Source: Desulfobacter postgatei 2ac9 (GTDB lineage: Bacteria; Desulfobacterota; Desulfobacteria; Desulfobacterales; Desulfobacteraceae). From it: a DNA stretch of 64,000 bases. Made by a program: the position numbers and the translations under genes. Shown piece by piece: positions 23,701-31,686 of this stretch. Under the pieces are notes generated by a model that saw nothing but the letters and a program-made list of their open reading frames with translations, had not been told where the DNA came from and did not search any database. Positions within the stretch are counted from its first letter, which is position 1. Every line of letters begins with the position of its first letter. The stretch lies in contig NZ_CM001488.1 in the NCBI RefSeq assembly GCF_000233695.2, positions 2,044,403 through 2,108,402 of the forward strand. Reading direction: 5' to 3'.

Positions 23701-24090
23701 TTACATTTTCTTCCAGCGGTTCACTTTTTCGAATGCGGATTCAGCTGTTTTCAATAGTGTTGATACATTCACCGGCTTTTTAAAATAATCCTCAAAGCCG
23801 ACATCAAGGCATTCCGACAGTTCAAATAAAGAGGCATAGCCGGTAATGGCATAGATAATAGACATGGGCTTAATGCTTTTTACTCTCTTACATAATTCCA
23901 TACCGTTCATCACCGGCATATTTAAATCAAAAAACATGACCATAATGTTATTCTCTTCGATGATTTTTAATGCATCCCGTGCATTTTCTGCGGTGAAAAC
24001 CTCATAACCGGCTTTGGTAAATACCTGGGAAAGCAATCTTAAAATGGGGGGTTCGTCATCAACGATTAATATTTTTTTATTTTCCATCAT
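23701..24090 (-). CDS. Single-domain response regulator
   Basis: A 129-residue CheY-like receiver with the acidic pair in ILIVDDEPPI, the phosphoacceptor Asp in VMFFDLNMPVMNG (about residue 54), Thr in YAITGY and Lys in YFKKPVN. No output domain. Its start overlaps the stop of the PAS-HisKA gene by 4 bases, so it is the likely partner of that protein. Confidence 0.88.
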   Translation of the reverse strand: MMENKKILIVDDEPPILRLLSQVFTKAGYEVFTAENARDALKIIEENNIMVMFFDLNMPVMNGMELCKRVKSIKPMSIIYAITGYASLFELSECLDVGFEDYFKKPVNVSTLLKTAESAFEKVNRWKKM

Positions 24091-24863
24091 TCTTTCTCCT
24101 TGTCTGGGTTGGGGTCTGAGATATTAATAGAAGATGCTGCGTCAAGGTCCAGGATTTCCGAACTTAAATACATTTTTGTTTTGTACTGGGTGATAGCCAT
24201 CAGCTTATTTGTAATCTCAGCCAGCCGTTGTGCCTGGTCTCTAATTTCCTTAACATTTTCTTCTTGGATTTGTCCATCAGCGATTTCATCAATTAATAAT
24301 TCTGAAAAACCTAAAATTACCATTAAAGGCTGATTAATTTCGTGGCATATGGCGCCTGCGGTTCGAATCACCGCTGTCAGTTTTTCCTTTTCTATTTTTG
24401 CGCGCTCATAGTTCTTTGCGTTTGTAATATCCTCAATTGACAGTAAAACGGCTGTTCTTTTTTGTAATTGAAAGGGTTGGGTCGTTATTCTTAAATGCCT
24501 GCGCCCTATGGATTTAAAGGTCATGGATGTTTCAACCTGAAAATGCCCCTTGGTATTTTCAAAGGTATCATTCACTGTCATCCTCAATTTACATTTACTG
24601 CACTCTTTCCCAAATCCGCAGCCCTCAGGGGCATCTTCGTGATGAATGCAGCCAAGGGCGGTCCCACCTACAAGCCCGACGAGTTGATTATCCTTCTTAT
24701 TTACAAATATGCAGACCATTCTGTTGGCCAAAACCAGTTTCAGGTCCGCGTCAATCACCGCGACCGCAATCGGTAAATTGTTAATAACCCGCAGGATATC
24801 ATCCTTAGAAAACACTGTCGGAACATCCAATATGGTTTCTTTTATTTTAATTTCATTGGACAT
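24087..24863 (-). CDS. PAS-HisKA protein without an ATPase domain
   Basis: A 258-residue protein with a PAS domain (about residues 20-150) and a HisKA dimerisation/phosphoacceptor domain with H174 in AICHEINQPLMVILGFSELL. It ends at residue 258 without any HATPase N, G1 or G2 box, so it cannot phosphorylate itself. The PAS domain contains a Cys cluster (GC at 72, then C82, C88, C91) seen in some deltaproteobacterial PAS domains. Because the CheA of the same operon has an ATPase but no phosphoacceptor His, H174 is a candidate substrate for CheA. It could also be a decayed kinase. Confidence 0.8.
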   Translation of the reverse strand: MSNEIKIKETILDVPTVFSKDDILRVINNLPIAVAVIDADLKLVLANRMVCIFVNKKDNQLVGLVGGTALGCIHHEDAPEGCGFGKECSKCKLRMTVNDTFENTKGHFQVETSMTFKSIGRRHLRITTQPFQLQKRTAVLLSIEDITNAKNYERAKIEKEKLTAVIRTAGAICHEINQPLMVILGFSELLIDEIADGQIQEENVKEIRDQAQRLAEITNKLMAITQYKTKMYLSSEILDLDAASSINISDPNPDKEKE

Positions 24864-24880
24864 TGAAACGCCCTTTGCCG

Positions 24881-25336
24881 TTATTGACTCATACTGGTAG
24901 ACAGTAAAATAGCCATTTTCGAATCCATGGTTTCAACCAGCGTGCATGTTGCACAGCCATCAAGATCCGTACCGGTAATCATTCCGGGGATGCCGATCTT
25001 AAAAGGCAACGTGCATTTTACATTTTTTAAGGCATTCCCGGACACCATATTAAGCATTTCAGACAATGTCCCAAACCGCTTCTCCCAAGTCAGTTCATCT
25101 TTGCTTTCGCCCAAAAAATTGGATGCAAGTTCTGCTACCAGTGGTGCCGGTGAAATAAGATCTATATTTCCACAGATATCCCCGGTAAAATTCAACCGAC
25201 ATGCCAATGCTGTATTCAGGTCGATGCCGGACTCATTTAAAATCGTTTCAGGACCTGTTTCAACCGGCATAAAAAACATGGTCTCCATAACTTCAGAAAT
25301 CGAATTCGTTATCGCTGTCATCAATACTTTCTTCAT
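24881..25336 (-). CDS. cheX: CheX-family phosphatase
   Basis: A 151-residue CheX-like protein: FFMPVETGPETILNESGIDL, CRLNFTGDICGNIDLISPAP, and the catalytic ExxN helix in TLSEMLNMVSGNALKNVKCT. CheX removes phosphate from CheY-type regulators. I start at MKKVLMTAITNSI (25336). The gene still overlaps the 3' end of the cheY-like gene by 44 bases in a different frame, a notable overlap that implies coupled translation. Confidence 0.8.
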   Translation of the reverse strand: MKKVLMTAITNSISEVMETMFFMPVETGPETILNESGIDLNTALACRLNFTGDICGNIDLISPAPLVAELASNFLGESKDELTWEKRFGTLSEMLNMVSGNALKNVKCTLPFKIGIPGMITGTDLDGCATCTLVETMDSKMAILLSTSMSQ

Positions 25337-25718
25337 AATCGGCCTCTCCAATTATACTGACAATTAAATCTCTGAGCGCCTCAGGGGTAAACGGTTTGGT
25401 AATATAACCGGCAGCACCGGTATCTATAAATTCTTTAATTTTTGAATCATTTCCCTCGGTTGAAATAACAATAACCGGAATTTCTTTGAACAGTGCTTCG
25501 GTCTTTACTGTTTTTAAAAAGCTGAGCCCATTCATTTCGGGCATGTTGTAGTCGGTCATAATCAAATCGACCCACTCTCCTTTGAGTACCGTTAACGCCT
25601 CTTTCCCGTTTGAGGCTTCAAGTATCCTGGAACCGCCGTATCCCGCAGCTGCAAGAGATCGTTTCAAAACGGTCCTCATCGGCATTGAATCATCTACAAT
25701 CAATATTGAATAAGACAT
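25293..25718 (-). CDS. CheY-like response regulator
   Basis: A 141-residue receiver: ILIVDDSMPMRTVLKRSLAA, phosphoacceptor Asp in LIMTDYNMPEMNG, VISTEGND with the conserved Ser/Thr, and AGYITKPFTPEALR with the Lys. A 15-residue acidic tail (DYEESIDDSDNEFDF) follows the receiver, encoded in the region that overlaps cheX. It is the obvious substrate of the CheX-type phosphatase downstream. Confidence 0.88.
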   Translation of the reverse strand: MSYSILIVDDSMPMRTVLKRSLAAAGYGGSRILEASNGKEALTVLKGEWVDLIMTDYNMPEMNGLSFLKTVKTEALFKEIPVIVISTEGNDSKIKEFIDTGAAGYITKPFTPEALRDLIVSIIGEADYEESIDDSDNEFDF

Positions 25719-25734
25719 TTGCTTCCCTTTAGTT

Positions 25735-25865
25735 TCATTGAGCCATTTTTAATAAAATTTTCACTTCATGCATGTTGACCCCGAATTCGGCCATAATAGG
25801 TTAGCAACCGCCGGCATTGGCGTTAATTCCTTTATTTCACAGATCATGTTCTCCAGTGATGTCAT
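25735..25865 (-). pseudogene. Possible remnant of an HDOD-domain gene
   Basis: Minus strand: an ATG at 25865 overlapping the cheD stop reads MTSLENMICEIKELTPMPAV then AN, the usual opening of an HDOD domain (LPxxPxVa), but the frame fails soon after; another frame reads MAEFGVNMHEVKILLKMAQ to a TGA at 25735-25737. It looks like the scar of a deleted or frameshifted small gene between cheD and cheY. Low certainty. Confidence 0.3.
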
Positions 25866-26341
25866 ATCTTCACTTCCTTGGATCCTGATGTTTTCAGGAA
25901 AATATCCCCCGATGCAATTTCAATTCGAACCGTGCGGTTGATGTTACCTCCCACTTCCTGCTTGTCTATCATCACCCTGTTCTTAAAAAACATTTTTTTT
26001 AACGCCAGATAATTGCGTTTTCCGATATTAAAAAAACCATTTTGATCAAGGATTTCAGCACCGCCTGCGACAAATATTTTAATTCTGGGCTTCATTGCGC
26101 CCATTGCGTAAGCGGTTTTAAACAGGCGAGGGATGCCGGTATCTGCGAACATGAATGGTTTTTGGACGGCTTTCTCTTTGTCTATGGCGGATTCCGGAAG
26201 CATATAGTGAAGAATCCCCCCGACTCTTACGACCGGATCATAAATAACCAGCCCTATGCATGATCCAAGAGAGTAAGTGATCACATCATCTGCGGGATTA
26301 TTGCTTACTTTCATGTCTGCAACGCCGACAATTTGTTTCAT
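25862..26341 (-). CDS. cheD: CheD chemoreceptor glutamine deamidase
   Basis: A 159-residue CheD: VITYSLGSCIGLVIYDPVVR with the catalytic Cys, GGILHYMLPES with the catalytic His, then KIFVAGGAEILDQNGFFNIG and GGNINRTVRIEIASGDIFLK. CheD deamidates receptor glutamines and in some bacteria works with CheX/CheC-type phosphatases, fitting the cheX gene in the same operon. No receptor gene is in the window. Confidence 0.9.
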   Translation of the reverse strand: MKQIVGVADMKVSNNPADDVITYSLGSCIGLVIYDPVVRVGGILHYMLPESAIDKEKAVQKPFMFADTGIPRLFKTAYAMGAMKPRIKIFVAGGAEILDQNGFFNIGKRNYLALKKMFFKNRVMIDKQEVGGNINRTVRIEIASGDIFLKTSGSKEVKI

Positions 26342-26390
26342 CTATTCGTCCTCATCTCATTTCCTCATCTCATTTTTGCCGTCACAGTCC

Positions 26391-28484
26391 TTATTTTTTC
26401 GAGACAATGGAAAAGATGCCGTGGACATCCAGAATCAGTCCGACTTTTCCGTCAGCCAGAATCGCACCTCCGGCAATACCCCGGATATCATCCATATTCC
26501 CGCCAAGATTTTTAATGACATACTCGTCTTTGCCTAAAAGCTCATCAATTAAAAAAGCCCGTCTTTCTTCTTTTGACTCAACAACAACAACCAGGCTTTG
26601 TTCGACGGATTTAACATCATTGCTTGTTTTAAAAATTTCATTTAATCGGATTAGAGGAACCAGACGGCCACGATCTTTAATCATCTGACCTTTTCCTTCT
26701 ACGGTGAAATATTCCCCCGGCCCCGGTCTGAATGCTTTTTGAATAGCGATGGTCGGAATAACATATCTCTCGTCATCAACCCTGACCAGCATACCGTCGA
26801 TAATGGCCAGTGTCAGAGGAAGAGTGATAATGAATCGAGAGCCGACTCCCTTTTCGGATTCAATATTCAAATGGCCTCGAAATTTTTCAATCCCCGCTTT
26901 GACCACATCCATGCCGACCCCCCGACCGGATATATCGGTAATTTGCCTCGCTGTTGAGAATCCGGGCGAAAGAATCAGGCTAAAAACCTGTGCATCCGTC
27001 ATCTGCTCATCTCCGGTAATCAGTCCGGTGGCAGTCGCCTTTTTAAGGATTTTCGCCCTGTCCAACCCCTTGCCGTCATCCTCAATTTCAATGACAATAT
27101 TCCCGCCTTTATGATAGGCACGAAGATCAATATTTCCCTGTGGGGGTTTATTATTTGCCGTGCGCTCCTGTATGGATTCAATCCCGTGATCACAGGCATT
27201 CCTGATCATATGGACCATGGGCTCATAAAGGGCATCCACCATATTCCTGTCAATTTCGGTTTCTTCTCCGGTCATTGATAAGTTGATCTGTTTGCCCGAT
27301 TTTCGGGACAAATCTCTTACCAGGCGAATCATTTTCATAAAGGTGGCTTTAATGGGTATCATACGCATGGATATGGCAATATTCTGCATATTGTTTACAA
27401 TCTGTCCCAATTGTCCAACGGTCTGGCTTAGGGCGGAATTTTTCATAGTTTGCTGTCGCAGCATGGACTGGGCAATGACAAGTTCACCGGCATAATCTAC
27501 AAGATCGTCCAATTTCTGCGTGCTGACCTTAACTTGGGAGTCCACTCTTTTTTTAACTGCGGATTGTTCCATTAACGCCGAGGCAACCTGAGCCGACGCG
27601 ATCTTTTTATCTTCGATCAGAATTTCACCAATCTTTTTTTCCGGATGCCTTTTCTGGATTTCCAGTGCTTGGTCAATATCGTGTTTTTTAAGATTGTTTT
27701 TTCTGACAAGAATTTCTCCTAAAGGTTCTTTTTCCCCTTTGGTTAAAAAAATCTGGATATTTTTAAGTTTATCTCTCAAGATATCTACATCTATGTGGTC
27801 ATCCTCTTGCCGATAACCGCTGACAAGCCCCTGTTTTACACTATCAATCAGGTGTTTTAATAAATCTACGGACTCAAGAATTGCATCCGTGGCAGAGTGG
27901 TTAATGATAAAATCTCCGCTTCTGGCGCTGTCCAAAAGATTTTCCATATATTGTTTACATCGCTTTGAAATATCATAAAAAGTTGACGGCTTAATATTTG
28001 CGGAAATGTCGATAAGATCTTCTACATTACCAATGATCTCTTTTATCTCAGGATCTTTTCCCGGGCATAAACCGGCGATAAGCATTGAAAGCTCATTCAA
28101 TTTTCTCTCTAACTCGTTGTATTCGCCGTTTTGGGGTTGATCATCGGATTGAAAGCGCTTGCGGACAAATAAAGTGTTGCTCTCTTTTTCACCCATATTT
28201 TTCAGTTTCGTGCTGAAGTCTGTAACAACCATCTCAAGATTTGACAATAAGTTGCTTTTCACCCGGGGTCCGTCTTTTATTATGGCATCAACAATGTGTC
28301 TGACCTTTAGAATTTGCGCAGCCTCCGACAATAGGTTCTGCGCTTTGCATTGCGCATGTATGCTCTTGAGAATGGGCAGCAGCGTCTTGATCGAGTCCGG
28401 TTGAGCCGGGTCGGATAGGATCAATTCTGATGCCAGCCTTTCCGTCGTTGCGATTATATTTTCATAAGACATTGGCTTTTCCAA
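26391..28484 (-). CDS. cheA: CheA-like histidine kinase lacking the phosphoacceptor His
   Basis: 697 residues. About residues 130-225 align with a CheA HPt (P1) domain (KRCKQYMENLLDSARSG matches the second half), but the H-S-I-K-G site reads S-A-N-I-K-P (161-166), with Ala where the phosphoacceptor His should be. Residues 250-305 (EPLGEILVRKNNLKKHDIDQ, KKIGEILIEDKKIASAQVAS) resemble the MshEN/GSPII_E N-terminal domain, unusual in CheA. Then come the P3 dimerisation domain (LDDLVDYAGELVIAQSML), the ATPase (HMIRNACDHGIES, DDGKGLD, GRGVGMDVV) and a C-terminal CheW-like domain. The ATPase looks intact, so it must phosphorylate another protein, if active. Confidence 0.85.
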   Translation of the reverse strand: MEKPMSYENIIATTERLASELILSDPAQPDSIKTLLPILKSIHAQCKAQNLLSEAAQILKVRHIVDAIIKDGPRVKSNLLSNLEMVVTDFSTKLKNMGEKESNTLFVRKRFQSDDQPQNGEYNELERKLNELSMLIAGLCPGKDPEIKEIIGNVEDLIDISANIKPSTFYDISKRCKQYMENLLDSARSGDFIINHSATDAILESVDLLKHLIDSVKQGLVSGYRQEDDHIDVDILRDKLKNIQIFLTKGEKEPLGEILVRKNNLKKHDIDQALEIQKRHPEKKIGEILIEDKKIASAQVASALMEQSAVKKRVDSQVKVSTQKLDDLVDYAGELVIAQSMLRQQTMKNSALSQTVGQLGQIVNNMQNIAISMRMIPIKATFMKMIRLVRDLSRKSGKQINLSMTGEETEIDRNMVDALYEPMVHMIRNACDHGIESIQERTANNKPPQGNIDLRAYHKGGNIVIEIEDDGKGLDRAKILKKATATGLITGDEQMTDAQVFSLILSPGFSTARQITDISGRGVGMDVVKAGIEKFRGHLNIESEKGVGSRFIITLPLTLAIIDGMLVRVDDERYVIPTIAIQKAFRPGPGEYFTVEGKGQMIKDRGRLVPLIRLNEIFKTSNDVKSVEQSLVVVVESKEERRAFLIDELLGKDEYVIKNLGGNMDDIRGIAGGAILADGKVGLILDVHGIFSIVSKK

Positions 28485-28593
28485 ATTTTAAAAGTCCTTG
28501 TGAATTTTTTAGGAAAATCTGCGGCACATGCTGTCAACTTGATGAATTTTTATATAGTTTCATTCAGAAGAAGCGTTTCATTTCCAACACACT

Positions 28594-28996
28594 TTATAAG
28601 AAAGTCCGGGTAACTTGCCAAGATCTTTCAAGCTTTGTTGTGGGCTCTGTCTGGCAGTTGATATGTCAGGGTCAGCCTATGGCTGTTATATTGAGCAACT
28701 TGAGAAAAAACGCCTTTTCATATGATATACTGACGCAGAATATATTAAGAAAATCGTAAAATAAAGATTTTTTATCGATATTCACCGTTTGTTGTGTCCG
28801 TCAGGATATGGGGGTTAAATTTTTTCGCCGTATTCTTTGCAATTTCAGAATAAACATTCTAAATTGCAAGGCATGATTCCTTGGTGGATTATAAAAATGA
28901 AATAATTGCCATGGGCTGGCCTGACATATCAACTGCCAGGCAGAGCCAACAACAAAGCTTGAAAGATCTGAGTAAGTTACGCAGACTTTCTTATAA
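28594..28996. repeat. Fold-back element with 95-bp inverted arms
   Basis: 28594-28689 (containing agatctttcaagctttgttg) and 28902-28996 are inverted copies of each other, over 80 percent identical by eye, separated by about 212 bases. The arms could form one long hairpin or be the ends of a non-autonomous mobile element. The spacer contains the conserved box and hairpin at 28787-28867. The right arm ends about 30 bases before the DAHP synthase start, so it may affect that gene's expression. No protein-coding frame is convincing here. Confidence 0.75.
28787..28867 (+). ncRNA. Conserved box plus hairpin, copy 1 (candidate RNA element)
   Basis: A 25-base box starting GTTTGTTGTGTCCGTCAGGA (28787-28811) recurs with one change at 40859-40883. 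In both places a hairpin of different sequence follows after nearly the same distance: here GCAATT...AATTGC at 28839-28867, 27 bases after the box. Conserved box, conserved spacing and compensating stem changes suggest a structured RNA or a repeat family. Not a known class to me. Confidence 0.4.
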
Positions 28997-29026
28997 AAAG
29001 ATAATAAGGATAAGGCGGTATAAGAT

Positions 29027-30373
29027 ATGACAAATCAAAATGGATGGACAAAATCAAGTTGGAAAAATTATACGGCCCTTCAACAACCTAACTGGCCGGA
29101 TCAAACAGCGTTGGAAAAAGTGACTAAAGATTTGGCGTTGCTGCCGCCGTTGGTTTTTGCAGGGGAAATAAGAACATTGAAGGACCTGTTGGCTAAGGCC
29201 TCAAAAGGGGAGGCGTTTCTGCTTCAGGGGGGGGACTGTTCTGAAGATTTTTCCCAAATTACGGCACCCATCATCAGGGAAACCATGAAAGTTTTGCTGC
29301 AGATGGCCGTTGTTATGGCCTATGCCGGTGGGAAACCAGCCATAAAAGTGGGCCGGATCGCCGGTCAGTTTGCCAAGCCCCGTTCGTCAGATACGGAAAC
29401 TGTAAATGGTGTTGAACTCCCGTCTTATCGGGGAGACATGGTTAACAAAAGTGAATTCTCCATCAACGCGCGAACCCCGAATCCTAAATACATGCTCAAA
29501 GGATATTATCTGGCCGCCTCCACCCTGAACCTGTTGCGGGCATTTACCCGGGGCGGATTCGCAGCCCTGCACAGAGTGCAGGCCTGGAATCAGGAGTTTG
29601 TGGCCCAATCTCCCATGGGACGGTCTTATGACCGTCTGGCCAAGCAGATTGACCAGGCCATCAAATTTATGAATACTATCGGGATAACCACGGATATTCC
29701 CCAGATCAATCAAACCCAGATTTTCACCTCCCATGAAGCCCTTTTATTGCCTTATGAAGAGGCATTGACCCGGATTGATTCCACCACCGGGGACTGGTAT
29801 GATTGTTCGGCACATATGCTTTGGATTGGAGAGCGGACCCGGCAGGTAGACGGGGCTCATGTTGAATTTCTAAGAGGGGTGCTCAATCCGATCGGGGTAA
29901 AAATCGGCCCGGATTATGATATTGAAAATATCAAGCAGCTCATTCAAATTCTTAACCCTGAAAATGAACCCGGACGGTTGACCCTGATCACCAGAATGGG
30001 CTGTGACGTTATAGAAAAGAAACTGCCCCCCCTGCTTCGTGAGACCAGAAAAGAGGGGTATCATATTGTGTGGAATTGCGACCCCATGCATGCCAATACA
30101 TATACATCGGAATCCGGACACAAAACCCGGGATTTTAATGATATTTTAAAGGAGATCACCCGGTTTTTTGAAATTCACTGGGCCGAAGGAACGATTCCTG
30201 GAGGTGTTCATCTTGAAATGACCGGTAAAAACGTAACCGAATGTGTCGGCGGTGCCAGAAATATTGTCAGTGAGGAACTTCACAATCGATATGATACCAC
30301 TTGTGATCCGAGACTCAATGCGGAGCAAAGTCTTGAAGTGGCGTTCCAGATCGCTGATATGATCAAGCGCTAA
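29027..30373 (+). CDS. aroG: Class II 3-deoxy-D-arabino-heptulosonate 7-phosphate synthase
   Basis: A 448-residue plant/actinobacterial-type (class II) DAHP synthase, the first enzyme of the shikimate pathway, joining phosphoenolpyruvate and erythrose 4-phosphate. Conserved family blocks are AFLLQGGDCSEDF (about residues 63-75, metal-binding Cys), KVGRIAGQFAKPRS, NLLRAFTRGGFAALHRVQAW, HMLWIGERTRQVDGAHVEFL, LITRMGCDVIEKKLPP, WNCDPMHANT and GVHLEMTGKNVTEC. Length and motifs are complete. GGATAAGGCGG precedes the ATG. The fold-back repeat lies directly upstream. Confidence 0.95.
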   Translation: MTNQNGWTKSSWKNYTALQQPNWPDQTALEKVTKDLALLPPLVFAGEIRTLKDLLAKASKGEAFLLQGGDCSEDFSQITAPIIRETMKVLLQMAVVMAYAGGKPAIKVGRIAGQFAKPRSSDTETVNGVELPSYRGDMVNKSEFSINARTPNPKYMLKGYYLAASTLNLLRAFTRGGFAALHRVQAWNQEFVAQSPMGRSYDRLAKQIDQAIKFMNTIGITTDIPQINQTQIFTSHEALLLPYEEALTRIDSTTGDWYDCSAHMLWIGERTRQVDGAHVEFLRGVLNPIGVKIGPDYDIENIKQLIQILNPENEPGRLTLITRMGCDVIEKKLPPLLRETRKEGYHIVWNCDPMHANTYTSESGHKTRDFNDILKEITRFFEIHWAEGTIPGGVHLEMTGKNVTECVGGARNIVSEELHNRYDTTCDPRLNAEQSLEVAFQIADMIKR

Positions 30374-30401
30374 AAGAATCGTATACCTTAAAAATGGAGA
30401 C

Positions 30402-31196
30402 ATGATCACGAAAACAAAGTTTAAAGCCGGGGCGGTGCAGTTTGATATAAAAAACGGGGATGTCCGGGGTAATCTCTCTGTTGCTCTCGGGCATTTAGGT
30501 CATCTGGCTGACCAGGGGGCATGCCTTGGGGTCTGTCCTGAGTTTTTTTTAACCGGGTTTGATAATGAAAATATGGGGCGGCTTATGCCGGCTGTTAAAG
30601 AGAGCCTGCAAAGTCTGACTGAATTTGCCCGGACGCGGTCCATGGCCGTTGCAGGCACTCTGCCTGAGCAAAGGGGTGGTCAGATATTCAATACCCTTTA
30701 TTTCATTGACCGGGATGGTGAGATCCGGGCCCGGTACCGCAAATTGCACCTGTTTCCTTTGACCGGTGAGGATCTGCATTATGCCAGGGGAGATGAGATG
30801 GTGACGGCAGACACCAGCCTGGGTCGCGTCGGGATAATGATCTGCTATGACCTGCGATTTCCCGAGCTTGCCCGCCGCCTTTTTCTCGACGGGGCGCGGC
30901 TTTTTGTGCTCAGCGCCCAATGGCCCCTTGCCCGGGTGGCACACTGGCAGGCACTGATTCGGGCAAGGGCCATTGAAAATCAGGCCTGGTTTGTCTGCAG
31001 TAACCGTGCGGGAACTGATCCTGACGGGCTGGTTTTTCCAGGCACTTCCATGATCGTTGATCCCAACGGGTCCGTTCTTGTTATGGGCGATGATAAACCG
31101 GGTATCATCATGGCTGACATTGACATGGACCTGATTGACCTGGTGCGGCAAACCATCCCCGTTGGGCAGGACCGCAGGGGGGATGTCTACGGTTAA
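30402..31196 (+). CDS. Carbon-nitrogen hydrolase (nitrilase superfamily amidase)
   Basis: A 264-residue nitrilase-superfamily enzyme with the Glu-Lys-Cys triad: E in GVCPEFFLTGFD (about residue 47), K in RYRKLHLFPLTGED (about 113) and C in GIMICYDLRFPELARRLFLD (about 147), plus QALIRARAIENQAWFVCSNR. The pattern is closest to omega-amidase/YafV-like amidases that hydrolyse 2-oxo-amides or damaged metabolites; the substrate cannot be told from sequence. It ends 1 base before the rfaE2 start. Confidence 0.85.
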   Translation: MITKTKFKAGAVQFDIKNGDVRGNLSVALGHLGHLADQGACLGVCPEFFLTGFDNENMGRLMPAVKESLQSLTEFARTRSMAVAGTLPEQRGGQIFNTLYFIDRDGEIRARYRKLHLFPLTGEDLHYARGDEMVTADTSLGRVGIMICYDLRFPELARRLFLDGARLFVLSAQWPLARVAHWQALIRARAIENQAWFVCSNRAGTDPDGLVFPGTSMIVDPNGSVLVMGDDKPGIIMADIDMDLIDLVRQTIPVGQDRRGDVYG

Positions 31197-31197
31197 T

Positions 31198-31686
31198 ATG
31201 GTTAATAAAATTGTTACGCTCGATGAGATGTGCCGTCTCTCTCATGAATATACAGAACTTGGCCGGACCGTTGTGTTTACCAACGGTTGCTTTGATATTC
31301 TTCATGCGGGCCATGTGGCCTACCTTGAAAAAGCAAAATCATTCGGGGATGTGCTTGTACTGGGCCTGAACTCCGATGCCTCCGTCCGACAGATCAAAGG
31401 CGATCTTCGGCCGGTGATCTGTCAGGCCCAGCGGGCGCGCGTGGTAGCTGCCTTAAGCTGTGTGGATCATGTGGTACTGTTTGATGCGCCGGATCCTAAT
31501 GATTTGATCCGGGGTATTATTCCCCATGTCCTGGTCAAGGGGGCGGACTGGCCCGAGGATAAAATTATCGGGGCCGAGTTTGTCAAAGGATGCGGCGGGC
31601 GCGTGGCACGGGTGGCATTTGAGGAAGATATCTCCACGTCAAAAATCATTGAACGCATTGGAAAACGATTTTATGGCGGTGCCTAG
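31198..31686 (+). CDS. rfaE2: D-glycero-beta-D-manno-heptose 1-phosphate adenylyltransferase
   Basis: A 162-residue cytidylyltransferase-fold enzyme with the HxGH nucleotide-binding motif in VFTNGCFDILHAGHVAYLEK, LVLGLNSDASVRQIKGDLRP and HVLVKGADWPEDKI. It is the RfaE domain II (HldE C-terminal) type, which activates heptose-1-phosphate to ADP-heptose for lipopolysaccharide core. It is a stand-alone enzyme here, without the kinase domain. Start at ATG 31198 (31183 is an alternative adding MSTVN). It overlaps pgeF by 14 bases. Confidence 0.88.
   Translation: MVNKIVTLDEMCRLSHEYTELGRTVVFTNGCFDILHAGHVAYLEKAKSFGDVLVLGLNSDASVRQIKGDLRPVICQAQRARVVAALSCVDHVVLFDAPDPNDLIRGIIPHVLVKGADWPEDKIIGAEFVKGCGGRVARVAFEEDISTSKIIERIGKRFYGGA

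Noticed and set aside
30549-31151. 200-codon minus-strand frame opposite the nitrilase-family gene
   Set aside because: Fully antisense to a gene with an intact catalytic triad.
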